A model generated the notes under the pieces. That model did no database searches. It was not told where the DNA came from and saw nothing but the letters and a program-made list of their open reading frames with translations. This document shows positions 1 through 8,569 of a DNA stretch of 14,995 bases, one piece after another. How positions within the stretch are numbered: the stretch's first letter is position 1; each line of letters starts with the position of its first letter. A program made the translations under genes and the position numbers. This DNA comes from an uncultured bacterium (GTDB taxonomy: Bacteria > Patescibacteriota > Gracilibacteria > Absconditabacterales > Absconditicoccaceae), in assembly GCA_937906635.1 (NCBI GenBank), contig CALCYP010000131.1, positions 1 to 14,995 of the forward strand, read 5' to 3'.

Positions 1-55
1 ATTCCTTGCTGAGGGTTTCACCCTCAGCTATTTGATATTCCGTCCCTCCGGGACT
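1..55. repeat. Hairpin-bearing dispersed repeat, copy 1
   Basis: This 55-base unit recurs at 4787-4841 with one mismatch. It holds two perfect small palindromes: CTGAGGG/CCCTCAG with a 5-base loop, and GTCCC/GGGAC with a 3-base loop. It lies just downstream of the minus-strand gene that ends at 87, so the hairpins may also help end or protect that transcript; there is no clear T-tract. It resembles REP-type palindromic units known from other bacteria, but no associated transposase is visible here. The repeat may extend beyond the window's left edge. Confidence 0.8.
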
Positions 56-86
56 CATCCTTTAACTCCAGGGTTGTTTTTACTTC

Positions 87-1037
87 CTATTTCCTTTTCT
101 TTCCTTTACTAAATCTCCAAATCAAAGCACACATCAAAGCGACTACTAAAACTATCAAAATTACAAACCATCGATTCCACAAAAAGAATGGGACATCGAC
201 CAATACTGTACCGGCTACAGAGTATTCATTGTCGTAAATATTTGAATGAGCTATACTAAAATCTACACTTGGCTCATTTGAGATAAAAGAATTGGCAAAA
301 AATTTTCCTTTGTACCGAGGAATATGAAGCTCATTCGTATAAACCAAAGCAGACTCCCCTGCTTTTAATACAAAAGATCACAAATCAAATATTTCAGAAT
401 AATTAAACCATCAATTTACATATCATGTAATAGTCACTTCTTGATCAATATTTCCATTATTTTCTATATTAAATCACAATTTATTTGAATCAATGCTTCA
501 AGTGTAAAAAATATTATTTATTTTGATTCTCGAAGAGACTTCAGTTCATCAAACCAAGACATCAATTCTATTTACTTTACGGAAAATCATAGATACTCCA
601 CCTTCATTTTCCTTATCAGAATTTATATAATAAGAAATACATCCATGACTCAAACCAGAAAATCCAATTGGATATTGTAATTTATATTCTTTCTGGACAA
701 TTTCTCATCACTGCAAATTTATATCTGTATCAAATTGTGAAATATACTTCGAAAATTCTTTTTGCTGATAATCTGGAGCGAAACATACACTATTTCATTG
801 ATCCGAGATTGCTCCATCCACGAAATCTATATGCAGAGAGACAGGTTTTCAACTAGTATTTTTTATATTTACACAGACATTCTCAGTTTTACCAGCTTCA
901 GTCACCAAAGTAAAATAATTATCATTTTCTATTCATGAATTACAAAAAGACACATCAATATCTCAAATATTCTGCGCAAAACTGACCATTGGCAATACAG
1001 CCACTCATGCCATCACTCACAAAATCCACTTTTTCAT
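87..1037 (-). CDS. Secreted, C-terminally membrane-anchored protein of unknown function
   Basis: Read with UGA as Gly, this is one open frame of 316 residues ending in TAG. The start (MKKWILGVMAG) gives a clear signal peptide: Lys-Lys, a hydrophobic core, then VSFA|QN with likely cleavage after about residue 21. The middle is Ser/Asn/Gly-rich with beta-strand character, in the style of an extracellular beta-sandwich. Examples are CVNIKNTSGKPVSLHIDF and LGFNIENNGNIDQEVTITG, the latter resembling the 'added-domain' folds of surface proteins. Cysteines occur near residues 31 and 52 and again in SVCF and HGCISYY, so disulfides are possible. A single membrane helix (about residues 291-307, WFVILIVLVVALMC) is followed by a basic tail SKGKKRK, so the bulk should lie outside and the tail inside. 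I recognise no family. It is a probable surface or cell-envelope protein; function unknown. No Shine-Dalgarno sequence precedes the ATG. Confidence 0.85.
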
Positions 1038-1060
1038 TTTTTTTATTTTATAATTTTAAA

Positions 1061-1127
1061 AGTCGTCAGTCTGCAGTCGTCTGCTGACTATTGACTGCTG
1101 ACTGTTGTCTGTTGACTGCCGACTGCC
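1061..1127. repeat. AGTC/GACTGC degenerate tandem repeat
   Basis: Runs of GTCAGTC, GCAGTC, GACTGCTGACTG and TTGACTGCCGACTGCC make a degenerate short tandem array. The same sequence type returns at 12016-12090 upstream of pnp. It sits in the 252-base gap between argS and the secreted-protein gene and encodes nothing. Confidence 0.8.
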
Positions 1128-1134
1128 ACGATCT

Positions 1135-1185
1135 ATCGGGGTGAGGGGTAACCCCCAACTAGCTACGCAAACAATCCCGCTAAAG
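1135..1185. repeat. Dispersed repeat unit shared with 9708-9759
   Basis: Shares the blocks ATCGGGGTGAGGGG, CCCCAACTAGC, TACG and AACAATYCYGCTAAAG, in the same order, with 9708-9759 downstream of pnp. The remainder of this gap (to about 1240) holds a small palindrome CCCC-GAA-GGGG at about 1200-1210. It appears to be non-coding mosaic repeat sequence. Confidence 0.7.
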
Positions 1186-1257
1186 ACAGGACAGGCTTTC
1201 CCCGAAGGGGAAGGATTCCCCAACTATCAATTCACAGTTTCAGATTAAGGTAGTATC

Positions 1258-1287
1258 ATCAGCTATTAGCTATCAGCCATTAGCTAA
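1258..1287. repeat. GCTATTAGC-type repeat at the argS 3' end
   Basis: AGCTATTAGCTATCAGCCAT followed by TAGCTAAT is a nested, partly self-complementary repeat. It begins within a few bases of the argS stop codon. Related copies lie at 13648-13676 and 13701-13724. It could fold into a weak AT-rich hairpin in the argS 3' UTR. Confidence 0.75.
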
Positions 1288-1289
1288 TT

Positions 1290-2969
1290 TTACATTTCTT
1301 CTGGTGCATCAATTCACAAAATACTCAATCCATTTGCCAATACTTGCTTTACACTATTTACCAACGCTAATCACGAATTACTTTCCACTAATTTTTTGCT
1401 CGTAGTATTGTAGTATGAATTAAATAATTTTGATAAATCTAATAAATATCTCGCAACGTAATTTGGACGATATTCTTTCGCTGCTTTCACTATGAAATCT
1501 TGGAATTGAGCCAAATGAATCAATATTCATTTTTCTTGTTCGTCAAAATCAGCAAAATCTATATTTGAAATATCCAAATTTCATTTTTTCAAAAGGCTAC
1601 AACATCTTGCATGAGTGTATTGAAGATATGGTCCAGTCTCTCATTCAAAAGACAAAGCTGCTTGTGAGTCAAAAAGTATTTTCTTTCCAGCATCAGGCAA
1701 TAGCATATCAAATTTCATCGCAGCAAATGCTACAGATTTTGCTATCTGAGATTTTTTTTCTGCTGGAATGTTTCTTCATTCCATCATTTTCTCAGCTTCT
1801 GCCAATAATTTATCGCGTAATTCTGTATAAAGTATTACATTTCCAGCACGAGAAGACATTTTTCCATCTTTCAAATCCACTAATCAATATGATATATGGT
1901 GCAATGCTTCATATGGAAATCAGATTATTTCCAATGTCTTGAATAATTGCTGGAAATGATGTTCTTGCTCAGATCAGACTATATACAGTGATTGACTATA
2001 ATTTGGAAAATCTGCCTTTTTTTGATATGCTAATCAAATGTCTTTGGTGGAATAAAGCGATGCTCAAGTAGATTTAAGAAGAAGGAATACTCACAAATCA
2101 TATTCCTGTAAATCAATAATTATCGCTCATCACTCCCCTATTTGTGCAATTCATTTATCCAGCATATCTTTTACTCTCTGAATTCATGGTTTTTCTACAT
2201 CTTTTTCAAAATACCACTTTTCAATTGGACAATCCAATTCAGCAAAAATTTCTCTAAAATCCTGTAAACATTTTTCACGGCTTTCCAACCATATTTCTAC
2301 TAATTTTGGATCTCCATCTTCCAAATCTTTTTGCAATTTCTGTATCTGTGCTTTATATTCATCTGGATTTTCATCTACTTTCGCAGTAGCCAGAGAATAT
2401 AGTTGTCCAGCCCAAACTCCAAAATCCTCTGTCGGAAAATTTTGGTCAGTAAAATTGATGAAATACCAAATCCATTTGGCTACATGTGCTCAAATATCTC
2501 CTGGATATGAAACTCCATGAACTTTGTATCCAGCCCATGTCATACAAGCTGCAATTCCGTTTCCGACCAATGCATTACGCAAATGTCCAATATGGAAAGC
2601 CTTGTGTGTATTTGGTTGCCATCATTCCAAAACTACTTCTTGTCCATTAGCTTCCATTTTACCAAAATCAGTCTTTTGCTCATTTATTTCTCAAATCAAT
2701 TCTTTTGAAAATTCATCAGTTGGTATCATAAAATTTACATATGGTCAAACTGCAATTACTCTATCGTCTCCTATTTTTTCTACAAAACTCTGTGCTATCT
2801 GATTTGGAGCCATCTTCAAATCTTTAGCCAATCTGAAACATGGAAATCCCAAATCTCATTGAATGTTACTTGGCACAATCTCAATCAATCAAATAATTTC
2901 ATCCAAAGATAAAGATAATTCTGTTTTTTTCAAAAGTTCTGCAAATTGCTTTTTGTAATTTAATAACAT
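1290..2969 (-). CDS. argS: Arginyl-tRNA synthetase
   Basis: Class I aminoacyl-tRNA synthetase that charges tRNA-Arg with arginine using ATP, in the cytoplasm. Read in code 25 it is 559 residues, normal for the family, ending APEEM-TAA. The N-terminal additive domain (about 1-100) is followed by the Rossmann core, with an intact HIGH motif in NTHKAFHIGHLRN (HIGH about 126-129). The second ATP-binding signature is KMSSR (about 370-374), in DGKMSSRAGN. The C-terminal third fits the DALR-type anticodon-binding domain, ending SKLFNSYYNTTSK and LVNSVKQVLANGLSILGIDAPEEM. The ATG at 2969 is the first in frame and gives a typical start (MLLNYKKQFAELL). Several conserved glycines are UGA codons. It is transcribed divergently from tyrS, 360 bases away. 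Confidence 0.97.
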
Positions 2970-3178
2970 CAAAAAATGCTTTATGACATAAAATCATCAC
3001 TTTATATGTACATAATTACGATCAAGTTGCAAGGATTTTTTGTCATTTCGAAAGCAGTGAGAAATCCACCACCCTGTCATTTCGACCCCTTCCTTTCCCC
3101 CTTTGCAAAGGGAGCCTGTCCGGCTTTAACAGGAAATCCCGATGAAATCGGGAGGGGGATTTTTACACACACTCCCTC

Positions 3179-3244
3179 GTCATTTCGAACACAGTGAGAA
3201 ATCCATTTAACGTTTAGTGGATTTCTCGTTTCACTCGAAATGAC
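3179..3244. repeat. 66-base imperfect palindrome (GTCATTTCGA...GAGAAATCCA)
   Basis: The two arms are 27 bases each, with a 12-base loop. Both arms begin GTCATTTCGA and end GAGAAATCCA when read inward; only the 7 bases between these blocks differ. Transcribed on either strand this would make a long hairpin. It belongs to the repeat family also seen at 3042-3070, 8335-8545 and 14777-14849. The arrangement is like a miniature palindromic mobile unit. Confidence 0.85.
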
Positions 3245-3270
3245 AATATTTAAAAAACAATTATTTTCAA

Positions 3271-3298
3271 TTGAAAATCCAATTACGATTTATATAAA
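3271..3298 (+). promoter_or_regulatory. Candidate tyrS promoter
   Basis: TTGAAA (3271-3276) and TATAAA (3293-3298) are separated by 16 bases and lie about 32 bases before the tyrS ATG, giving a short leader. Fits a housekeeping sigma-type promoter. Inferred from pattern only in a very AT-rich region. Confidence 0.45.
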
Positions 3299-3329
3299 AA
3301 AAATACTTTACCTTATTTATTCAATCAAA

Positions 3330-4625
3330 ATGACATTACGTGAAGAACGAGAACAACGTGGTATGGTATACCAATTCAGTGACGAAGCACTTTTTGATTT
3401 ATATAACAAATGAGGACAAAAATTTTATATCTGATTTGATCCAAGTGCAGATAGTTTACAGATATGAAACATGTTTTCAGTGATGGCAGCCATCCATTTG
3501 ATGAAATATTGAAATAAATGTTATTTTTTGGTTTGATGAGCAACTGGTAGGATTTGAGATCCAAGCGGAAAAAATACCGAAAGAAATTACCTTTCTCCAG
3601 AGCAATTAGAACATAATCAAAACAAAATTTACTGACAACTAAAAACATTTTTAGAAAATATCAACGAAAATTACGATATCAAATTTGATTATGAGATGGT
3701 AAATAATTATGACTTCATCAAAGATATGTCATACTTAGACTTTTTGAAAGAAGTAGGAAAATATATCACAGTAAATTATATGATTTCAAAAGAATCTATC
3801 AGAAAAAGAATCGAAAATCCAGAACTTTCAATCACATACGCAGAAATGAGTTATATGCTAATTCAATGATTTGATTTTTTGTCACTTTACCAAAAATACT
3901 GAGTTAGACTTCAATTATGATGATCAGATCAATGGTGAAATGTAACTACATGAATGGATTTGATTTCAAAAAAGCTTTGAGATGAGGCTGAAAAAGCATA
4001 CTGCTTGACTATACCTATCATCACAGATGCAAACGGAAAAAAATATGGTAAATCAGAATGAAATGCAGTTTGGGTTGATAGAACAAAAAACAGCCCTTAC
4101 TATGTATACCAATTCTTTTTGAATTCAGATGACAGTTTAATTGAAAAATTGTTGAAAGTATTCTCTTTGAAATCATTAGAAGAAATTGATACAATAGTAA
4201 AAAAGCACAATGAAGCACCTGAATTGAGATACGGACAAAAAGAATTAGCAACTTGGGTCACAGAAGTATTATTTGGAAAACAAGCTGTAAAAGAAGTAGA
4301 AAAAATTACAGAGATTCTTTTTGCAAACGAAAACAAAATGGAACTAATTAGCAAATTAGATTCAAACGAAATCGAAGCACTCAGAGAAGCTACAAATTGA
4401 ACAAAGATAGAATGAGATGAATTTAGAATTTTTGACTTATGTACTCAATCTGGACTCACAGAATCAAATTGAGAAGCAAAGAAAATGATTCAATCAGGAG
4501 CAATCTACTGCAACGAAGAGAAGATAACAGACATCCAAAAGGTTATTTCAAAAACAGATGCTATAAATTGAGTATTATTACTTAGAAAAGGTAAAAAAAT
4601 AAACAAAGCAATAATTTTGAATTAA
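3330..4625 (+). CDS. tyrS: Tyrosyl-tRNA synthetase
   Basis: Class I synthetase joining tyrosine to tRNA-Tyr. The frame is 431 residues in code 25, normal for bacterial TyrRS, and contains 20 in-frame TGA codons. The catalytic core carries FYIGFDPSADSLQIGN, where the usual HIGH-type motif reads QIGN (about 44-47). Further on are GGSDQWGN (about 197-204), in which all three glycines are TGA, and KYGKS (about 238-242), the KMSKS equivalent. The C-terminal S4-like RNA-binding domain (about 365-427) follows, with FDLCTQSGLTESNGEAKKMIQSGA. The first ATG gives MTLREEREQRGMVYQFSDEALF, a usual start. No Shine-Dalgarno is seen upstream (TTATTTATTCAATCAAAATG). It stands alone, with a candidate promoter in front and a terminator behind. 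Gln in place of the first HIGH His is unusual and worth checking. Confidence 0.98.
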
Positions 4626-4699
4626 GAGACATTAAACAATCCAAAATTCAAAATTTCCATTTACGAAATATAAAATAATTAATGATTTCCATATTGTAG

Positions 4700-4724
4700 G
4701 GATAGGGCTTGCCCTATCCTTTTT
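4700..4724 (+). terminator. Rho-independent terminator of tyrS
   Basis: GGATAGGGC and GCCCTATCC pair as a GC-rich stem closed by a very short loop, followed directly by five T residues. It lies about 75 bases after the tyrS stop. Confidence 0.75.
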
Positions 4725-4757
4725 CAAATAATCAAATTCAATTATACGACATATGTC

Positions 4758-4775
4758 ATCCCTTCGGGATTTTTT
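4758..4775 (+). terminator. Second terminator-like hairpin after tyrS
   Basis: ATCCC-TTC-GGGAT followed by TTTTT. The stem is short, so this may be a backup terminator or simply part of the palindromic repeat cluster. Confidence 0.45.
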
Positions 4776-4786
4776 CCCTATTCCCA

Positions 4787-4841
4787 ATTCCTTGCTGAGG
4801 GTTTCACCCTCAGCTATTTGATATTTCGTCCCTCCGGGACT
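4787..4841. repeat. Hairpin-bearing dispersed repeat, copy 2
   Basis: Matches 1-55 at all but one base and contains the same two palindromes (CTGAGGG/CCCTCAG and GTCCC/GGGAC). The flanks differ on the right, so the unit boundary is near 4841. Confidence 0.85.
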
Positions 4842-4857
4842 ATTCGAAATTAACATA

Positions 4858-4953
4858 GTCGCAAAGCGACGATTCCTCTAAATATATCTTTATCTAACCA
4901 ACGACTTTAGTCGTTGGGTACAAATATCCAGAAACATAAAGTCGCGAAGCGAC
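4858..4953. repeat. Cluster of three small palindromes
   Basis: GTCGC-AAA-GCGAC (4858-4870) and GTCGC-GAA-GCGAC (4941-4953) are each followed by GATTC, so they form a direct repeat of a hairpin unit. Between them CCAACGACTTTAGTCGTTGG (4898-4917) is a 9-bp stem with a 2-base loop. They lie just past the PBP stop codon and may fold in its 3' UTR. No T-tract, so a role as classical terminators is doubtful. Confidence 0.75.
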
Positions 4954-4965
4954 GATTCTTTATTA

Positions 4966-7900
4966 TTACTCTTCACTGATTTCTCAACTTCACTCCTCTT
5001 CAGGTATTTCATATCAAGGGATATATTCTCTAATATCAATCGAATCGTCTAATTCATTTCCAAATGAATCTTTCGCCTTAATATTTAACACTCATGGATT
5101 TGTCACATAAAATTCAGCATAATTTTTTGTAAATGTTTTTATCGTCATTCAATTTTGAGTAATTGTTCATCATTCTACACTAGACAATTCATCATTCAAA
5201 AAGATTACGACTCAATATTTATTTCACTCCTTTGCCACATATGTACTATCTTTCAAGACAAATGGAGGTTCTGTATCTTCTCAAACTACCGATACTTTTA
5301 TCGTAGTTTTGTTTGAATATCACAAACTATCCACCGCAAGTAATGTTAATTCATTGATTCATGATACATCTCACAAATTTGATGAAATTACATCGGTAAT
5401 ATCTGCCGATTTTCAGTTAAAATCTTTTGATCAAATCACTCTATCTCCAATACTCACAGTCACTCTCTTTACATTGTTTGGAGCTTGAACATTAAACCAC
5501 ACCATAGGTTTCGTAGATATTTTTTGTCCATCTTTCAAATTTTTTATAGAGATATGGATATCCTCACTTATTTGTGGACTCCTCCCTTCACAATACTCTT
5601 GAGGCATTTCAAGCAAAATATTATTATAATTTAATGTCACTTTTCATGAGAATCCAGATTCTGCAAACAATTGAGAATTCGTGGACCATCTCCATCGATC
5701 TGAAATCTCATTCAAATCGTTTCATTCCGGCATAAATGAACTTGGAGTGATAATATATCATTGTCTCAAATCACTAGCCGGAGTATACGGACTAGATAAT
5801 CCACCACAAGATCAATCAAATTCGACTGGAGTGGCTCAAGCATCAGCCTCACCTGGCAATGTATTTATATATCACATAGAAGTTACTTTAAATTCCGATG
5901 GTGTGGAATCTGTAGCTAATTTTCATGAAATTTTTGAAATAGTCGCGTGACCAATCTCTACTTCTGTCATTCATTCGTTTGAAATATAATTATTTGCTAA
6001 TAAAGTTGACCAGAAATCTTTCATGGCTTCAGAGTTCAAAAATCATCCATACGCATTTGAATACATAGCCGATCCATCTGCATTTCATCATCGGAAAATT
6101 GCCACTTTACTCGGTGTATATGTAGCCAACCGTCCATCTCTTGCACGATCTCATTTTGGAGTCTTCATATTTGATGTACCTGATTTTACTCAAAGTTTCA
6201 ATCATTTCACCGTATATGCAGCTCTCCATCCATCAGGCATATTTCCAGGTTCTGACAATATTGTCCACATCACATATCAAACTCCACTTGGAATTATTTG
6301 CTCTTGTTTTTTATTTCACTTTTGATAAATCAGAGCACCATCTTTTGACCTAATTTCCAAAATTGGATCAACAACTCATGGCTGTGGAGTACTCAAATGC
6401 ATGTATGCATTTGCTAATTCCATCATAGGAATCTCTCCTGCTCAAAGTGCTAATGTATATCCATAATCTCCTGTAGCAGACAGCGATGTCATTCAGATAC
6501 TTCTCAAATATGGCAAAGCGACATCTTGTCATCATAATGCAGTAATCATCTTTACTGCTGGGATATTCCTACTATATGCCAAAGCATTTCTCAAAGGCAA
6601 GATTCCCAACCACTTTCCATCTGAATTATTTGGTCTATCAGGTCAGATCTTAAATGGAATATCATATATAGGAGTATCTATGGTCAGTGGCAATTTCATA
6701 AATCACAATGCGTAAATCAAAGGCTTAATTGATGATCAAACTTGTCTTGCACTTTGTACCATATCATTTTGTCATCAAATCTCTTCATCGAAATAATCAA
6801 AAGATCAGACATATGCCAAAATATCTCAATTTATTGAATCTAAATAAACCATAGCTTCATTTGTAGCACCATAAACCTCCAATTTTGATTTATTATTTTT
6901 CAATGAACTTTCAGCGATCTCTTGGATATCCAAGTCCAATGACGTCTTTACAGTCAATCATCAATTTTTCAAAGTCTCTTGGTCATATTCCTTTTCCAAT
7001 AAACTGATTACTCGCATGACAAAATGTGGTGCTTTTATTTCAAATCATGCTCTACGCAGCTCTATAGTAAATCATTCCAACAATGCCTCTTTTAATTCAT
7101 CATGTGTAATATATTTGTCATCAAACATACGATACAGTACTACATCTTTCCTTCATCACACATAAGTCACGTCATAATTCTTTCACTCCACATTGATTGA
7201 AAAATTAATAAGTCATGCCAAATACTTTGTAAATGAGTCTAAATCTTTTTTGTTTGAAAAATCAGCTTTTCACATTACTTCAGATAATTTACTTTTTAAT
7301 TCAGATTTTATCCCCGTATTTGAAAAAGAATATTCATTTCACTCACTATCTACTATATTCAAAACTCATATTGTATTTCCTCTATGAGTATATGGATTGT
7401 AGACAGATGCTGATTTTGGTATGGACGCCAAAATTGAAGATTCTAATACGGACAACTCTGATGCGTGTTTACCGAAATATGTCTGAGCAGCTGCTTCTAC
7501 TCCAAATGCATTATTTGAAAATTCAACCTTATTTAAATACAATTCCAAAGTAATTTCTTTTTTCGCACGTTTCAATTCCTCTCCATGCAATCTTCATCTG
7601 GTATCTTTTACCATATCATCCAATACTCCATCCAATTGCTTCGTCAAAGTGATTTCTTTCAATTTTCTAATTACAGTCCTCTCATTTGTCAGCAATAAAT
7701 TTTTCACCAATTGCTGAGGGATCGTAGATGCTCATTGTGTCCTACTATGTGGATGTAATATTTTACTTATTACAGCTCTAATAATACCTCTCGTATCCAA
7801 TCAATCATGCTCCCAATAACGCTGATCTTCTATAGCTACGATAGCATTTACCATATTCTGATTTATTCATGAATAATCTACATATTCCCTATTTTCAGAA

Positions 7901-8166
7901 AATAATCTATACAATTCTCTTCAATTTCTATCAGTAATGACTGTAGCTTGAGAAAATGAAATATCTCTGACTTGAGATACATCTGGCAATCATTTTAGTA
8001 TAAACTTTCTAAACAAAATCCACCCGGTAGCACATCACAAAAGGAATAGTATCAACACTATTTTGAAAAATATTTTCCATCATCTTCATTTTTTTTTCTT
8101 TGACCTATAAGAATTTGGCGAAATTAAATTTGATGTGTGTTTTGTCTTTATTTTATGATATTGCAT
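4966..8166 (-). CDS. mrcA: Bifunctional class A penicillin-binding protein with Ig-like C-terminal extension
   Basis: Peptidoglycan synthase that polymerises glycan strands from lipid II and cross-links their peptides, anchored in the cytoplasmic membrane facing outward. It is 1066 residues in code 25. Order: short basic cytoplasmic N-terminus with KKKK; membrane helix about 32-54; glycosyltransferase 51 domain with the catalytic Glu in IEDQRYWEH (E113), GASTIPQQL (about 145-153) and SSILASIPKSASVYNP; transpeptidase domain with SSIK (about 478-481), SRN (about 532-534) and KSGT (about 661-664). All catalytic motifs are present. After about residue 700 comes a long extension of beta-rich, Ig/FN3-like character with a Cys in GSCGG and one in EYCEGR, ending in an acidic tail (EEEGSGEISEE). 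The extension makes it longer than many PBP1A proteins. ATG at 8166 is in frame and leaves a normal N-terminus; TAA stop. Confidence 0.95.
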
Positions 8167-8204
8167 GAATAAAAAAATTATATGAACTAAAAAGATTCAT
8201 TACC

Positions 8205-8232
8205 ATCATACAAATTAAAAACAAAAATACAA
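8205..8232 (-). promoter_or_regulatory. Candidate promoter of the PBP gene
   Basis: On the minus strand TTGTAT and TATGAT are 16 bases apart, and the second is about 38 bases before the ATG at 8166. This is a plausible -35/-10 pair at the right distance, though the region is AT-rich and chance matches are easy. Confidence 0.4.
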
Positions 8233-8321
8233 GTAAAAAAGACTACAGACAAGGTTTAGAATTTTAAAATATTTCACATAAAATCTTATAAACTATTATT
8301 GAATATATTGACAAGAAATAC

Positions 8322-8545
8322 ACTAAATGTTTATGTAGATTTCTCACTGCGTTCGAAATGACGGGGAAAAGTGTCATTTCGAGGAGCGAAGCGACGAGAA
8401 ATCCATAAAACAGATATGTGTGGATCTCTCACATTCGTACCGCATAGCGGCATAAATTCGAAATGACGAGGGGTGGATTTCTCACTGCGTTCGAAATGAC
8501 TGAAAAAGGTATCATTTCGAGGAGCGAAGCGACGAGAAATCTATA
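8322..8545. repeat. Array of GTCATTTCGA/GAGAAATC repeat modules
   Basis: Two module types alternate. Type B (GTRGATTTCTCACTGCGTTC then GAAATGAC) is at 8335-8362 and 8473-8500. Type A (TCATTTCGAGGAGCGAAGCG then ACGAGAAATC) is at 8373-8404 and 8511-8541. B and A have complementary ends, so neighbours can pair into long hairpins. The 41 bases at 8322-8362 recur at 14809-14849 with one mismatch, and TACCGCATAGCGGCATAAA (8438-8456) recurs at 14888-14906. The 403-base gap between the PBP and the methylase pseudogene is otherwise AT-rich leader sequence; no gene seen. Confidence 0.85.
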
Positions 8546-8569
8546 AAAAATCCCCTACGGAATCTCCTG

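Larger units (their letters stand above)
2970..3329. other. Divergent argS/tyrS intergenic region with repeats
   Basis: No gene is supported in these 360 bases. They hold the promoter zones for argS (minus) and tyrS (plus). Between them lie copies of the GTCATTTCGA/GAGAAATCC repeat at about 3042-3070 and 3179-3244, and a mosaic stretch at 3085-3165 with CCCGAT/ATCGGG and GCCTGTCCGGCTTTAACAGG. A 73-codon standard-code reading frame across this stretch is only translated repeat. Confidence 0.8.
4626..4965. other. Convergent tyrS/PBP intergenic region packed with hairpins
   Basis: No gene is supported. The two flanking genes end toward each other here. The interval contains a tyrS terminator, a second terminator-like hairpin, the second copy of the 55-base repeat, and three further palindromes. 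A 74-codon minus-strand standard-code frame here is a translation of these repeats. Confidence 0.85.

Noticed and set aside
1565..1942. Standard-code reading frame of 125 codons on the plus strand
   Set aside because: Antisense to the argS KMSSR region; its composition is a shadow of the real gene.
2970..3060. Defined argS promoter
   Set aside because: Several TTG- and TATAAA-like hexamers occur on the minus strand (TTGCAA, TTGATC, TATAAA), but none has good spacing; I could not choose one.
3330..4625. tyrS as a pseudogene with many nonsense codons
   Set aside because: All the supposed stops are TGA, fall at glycine positions, and there are no TAA or TAG interruptions or frameshifts. Recoding explains it; decay does not.
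4632..4856. Minus-strand 74-codon frame between tyrS and the PBP gene
   Set aside because: It spans the terminator and palindromic repeats; the peptide is translated hairpin sequence with no domain.
8322..8545. CRISPR array
   Set aside because: The repeats alternate orientation, vary in sequence, have irregular spacing and occur scattered over the window. No cas gene is present.
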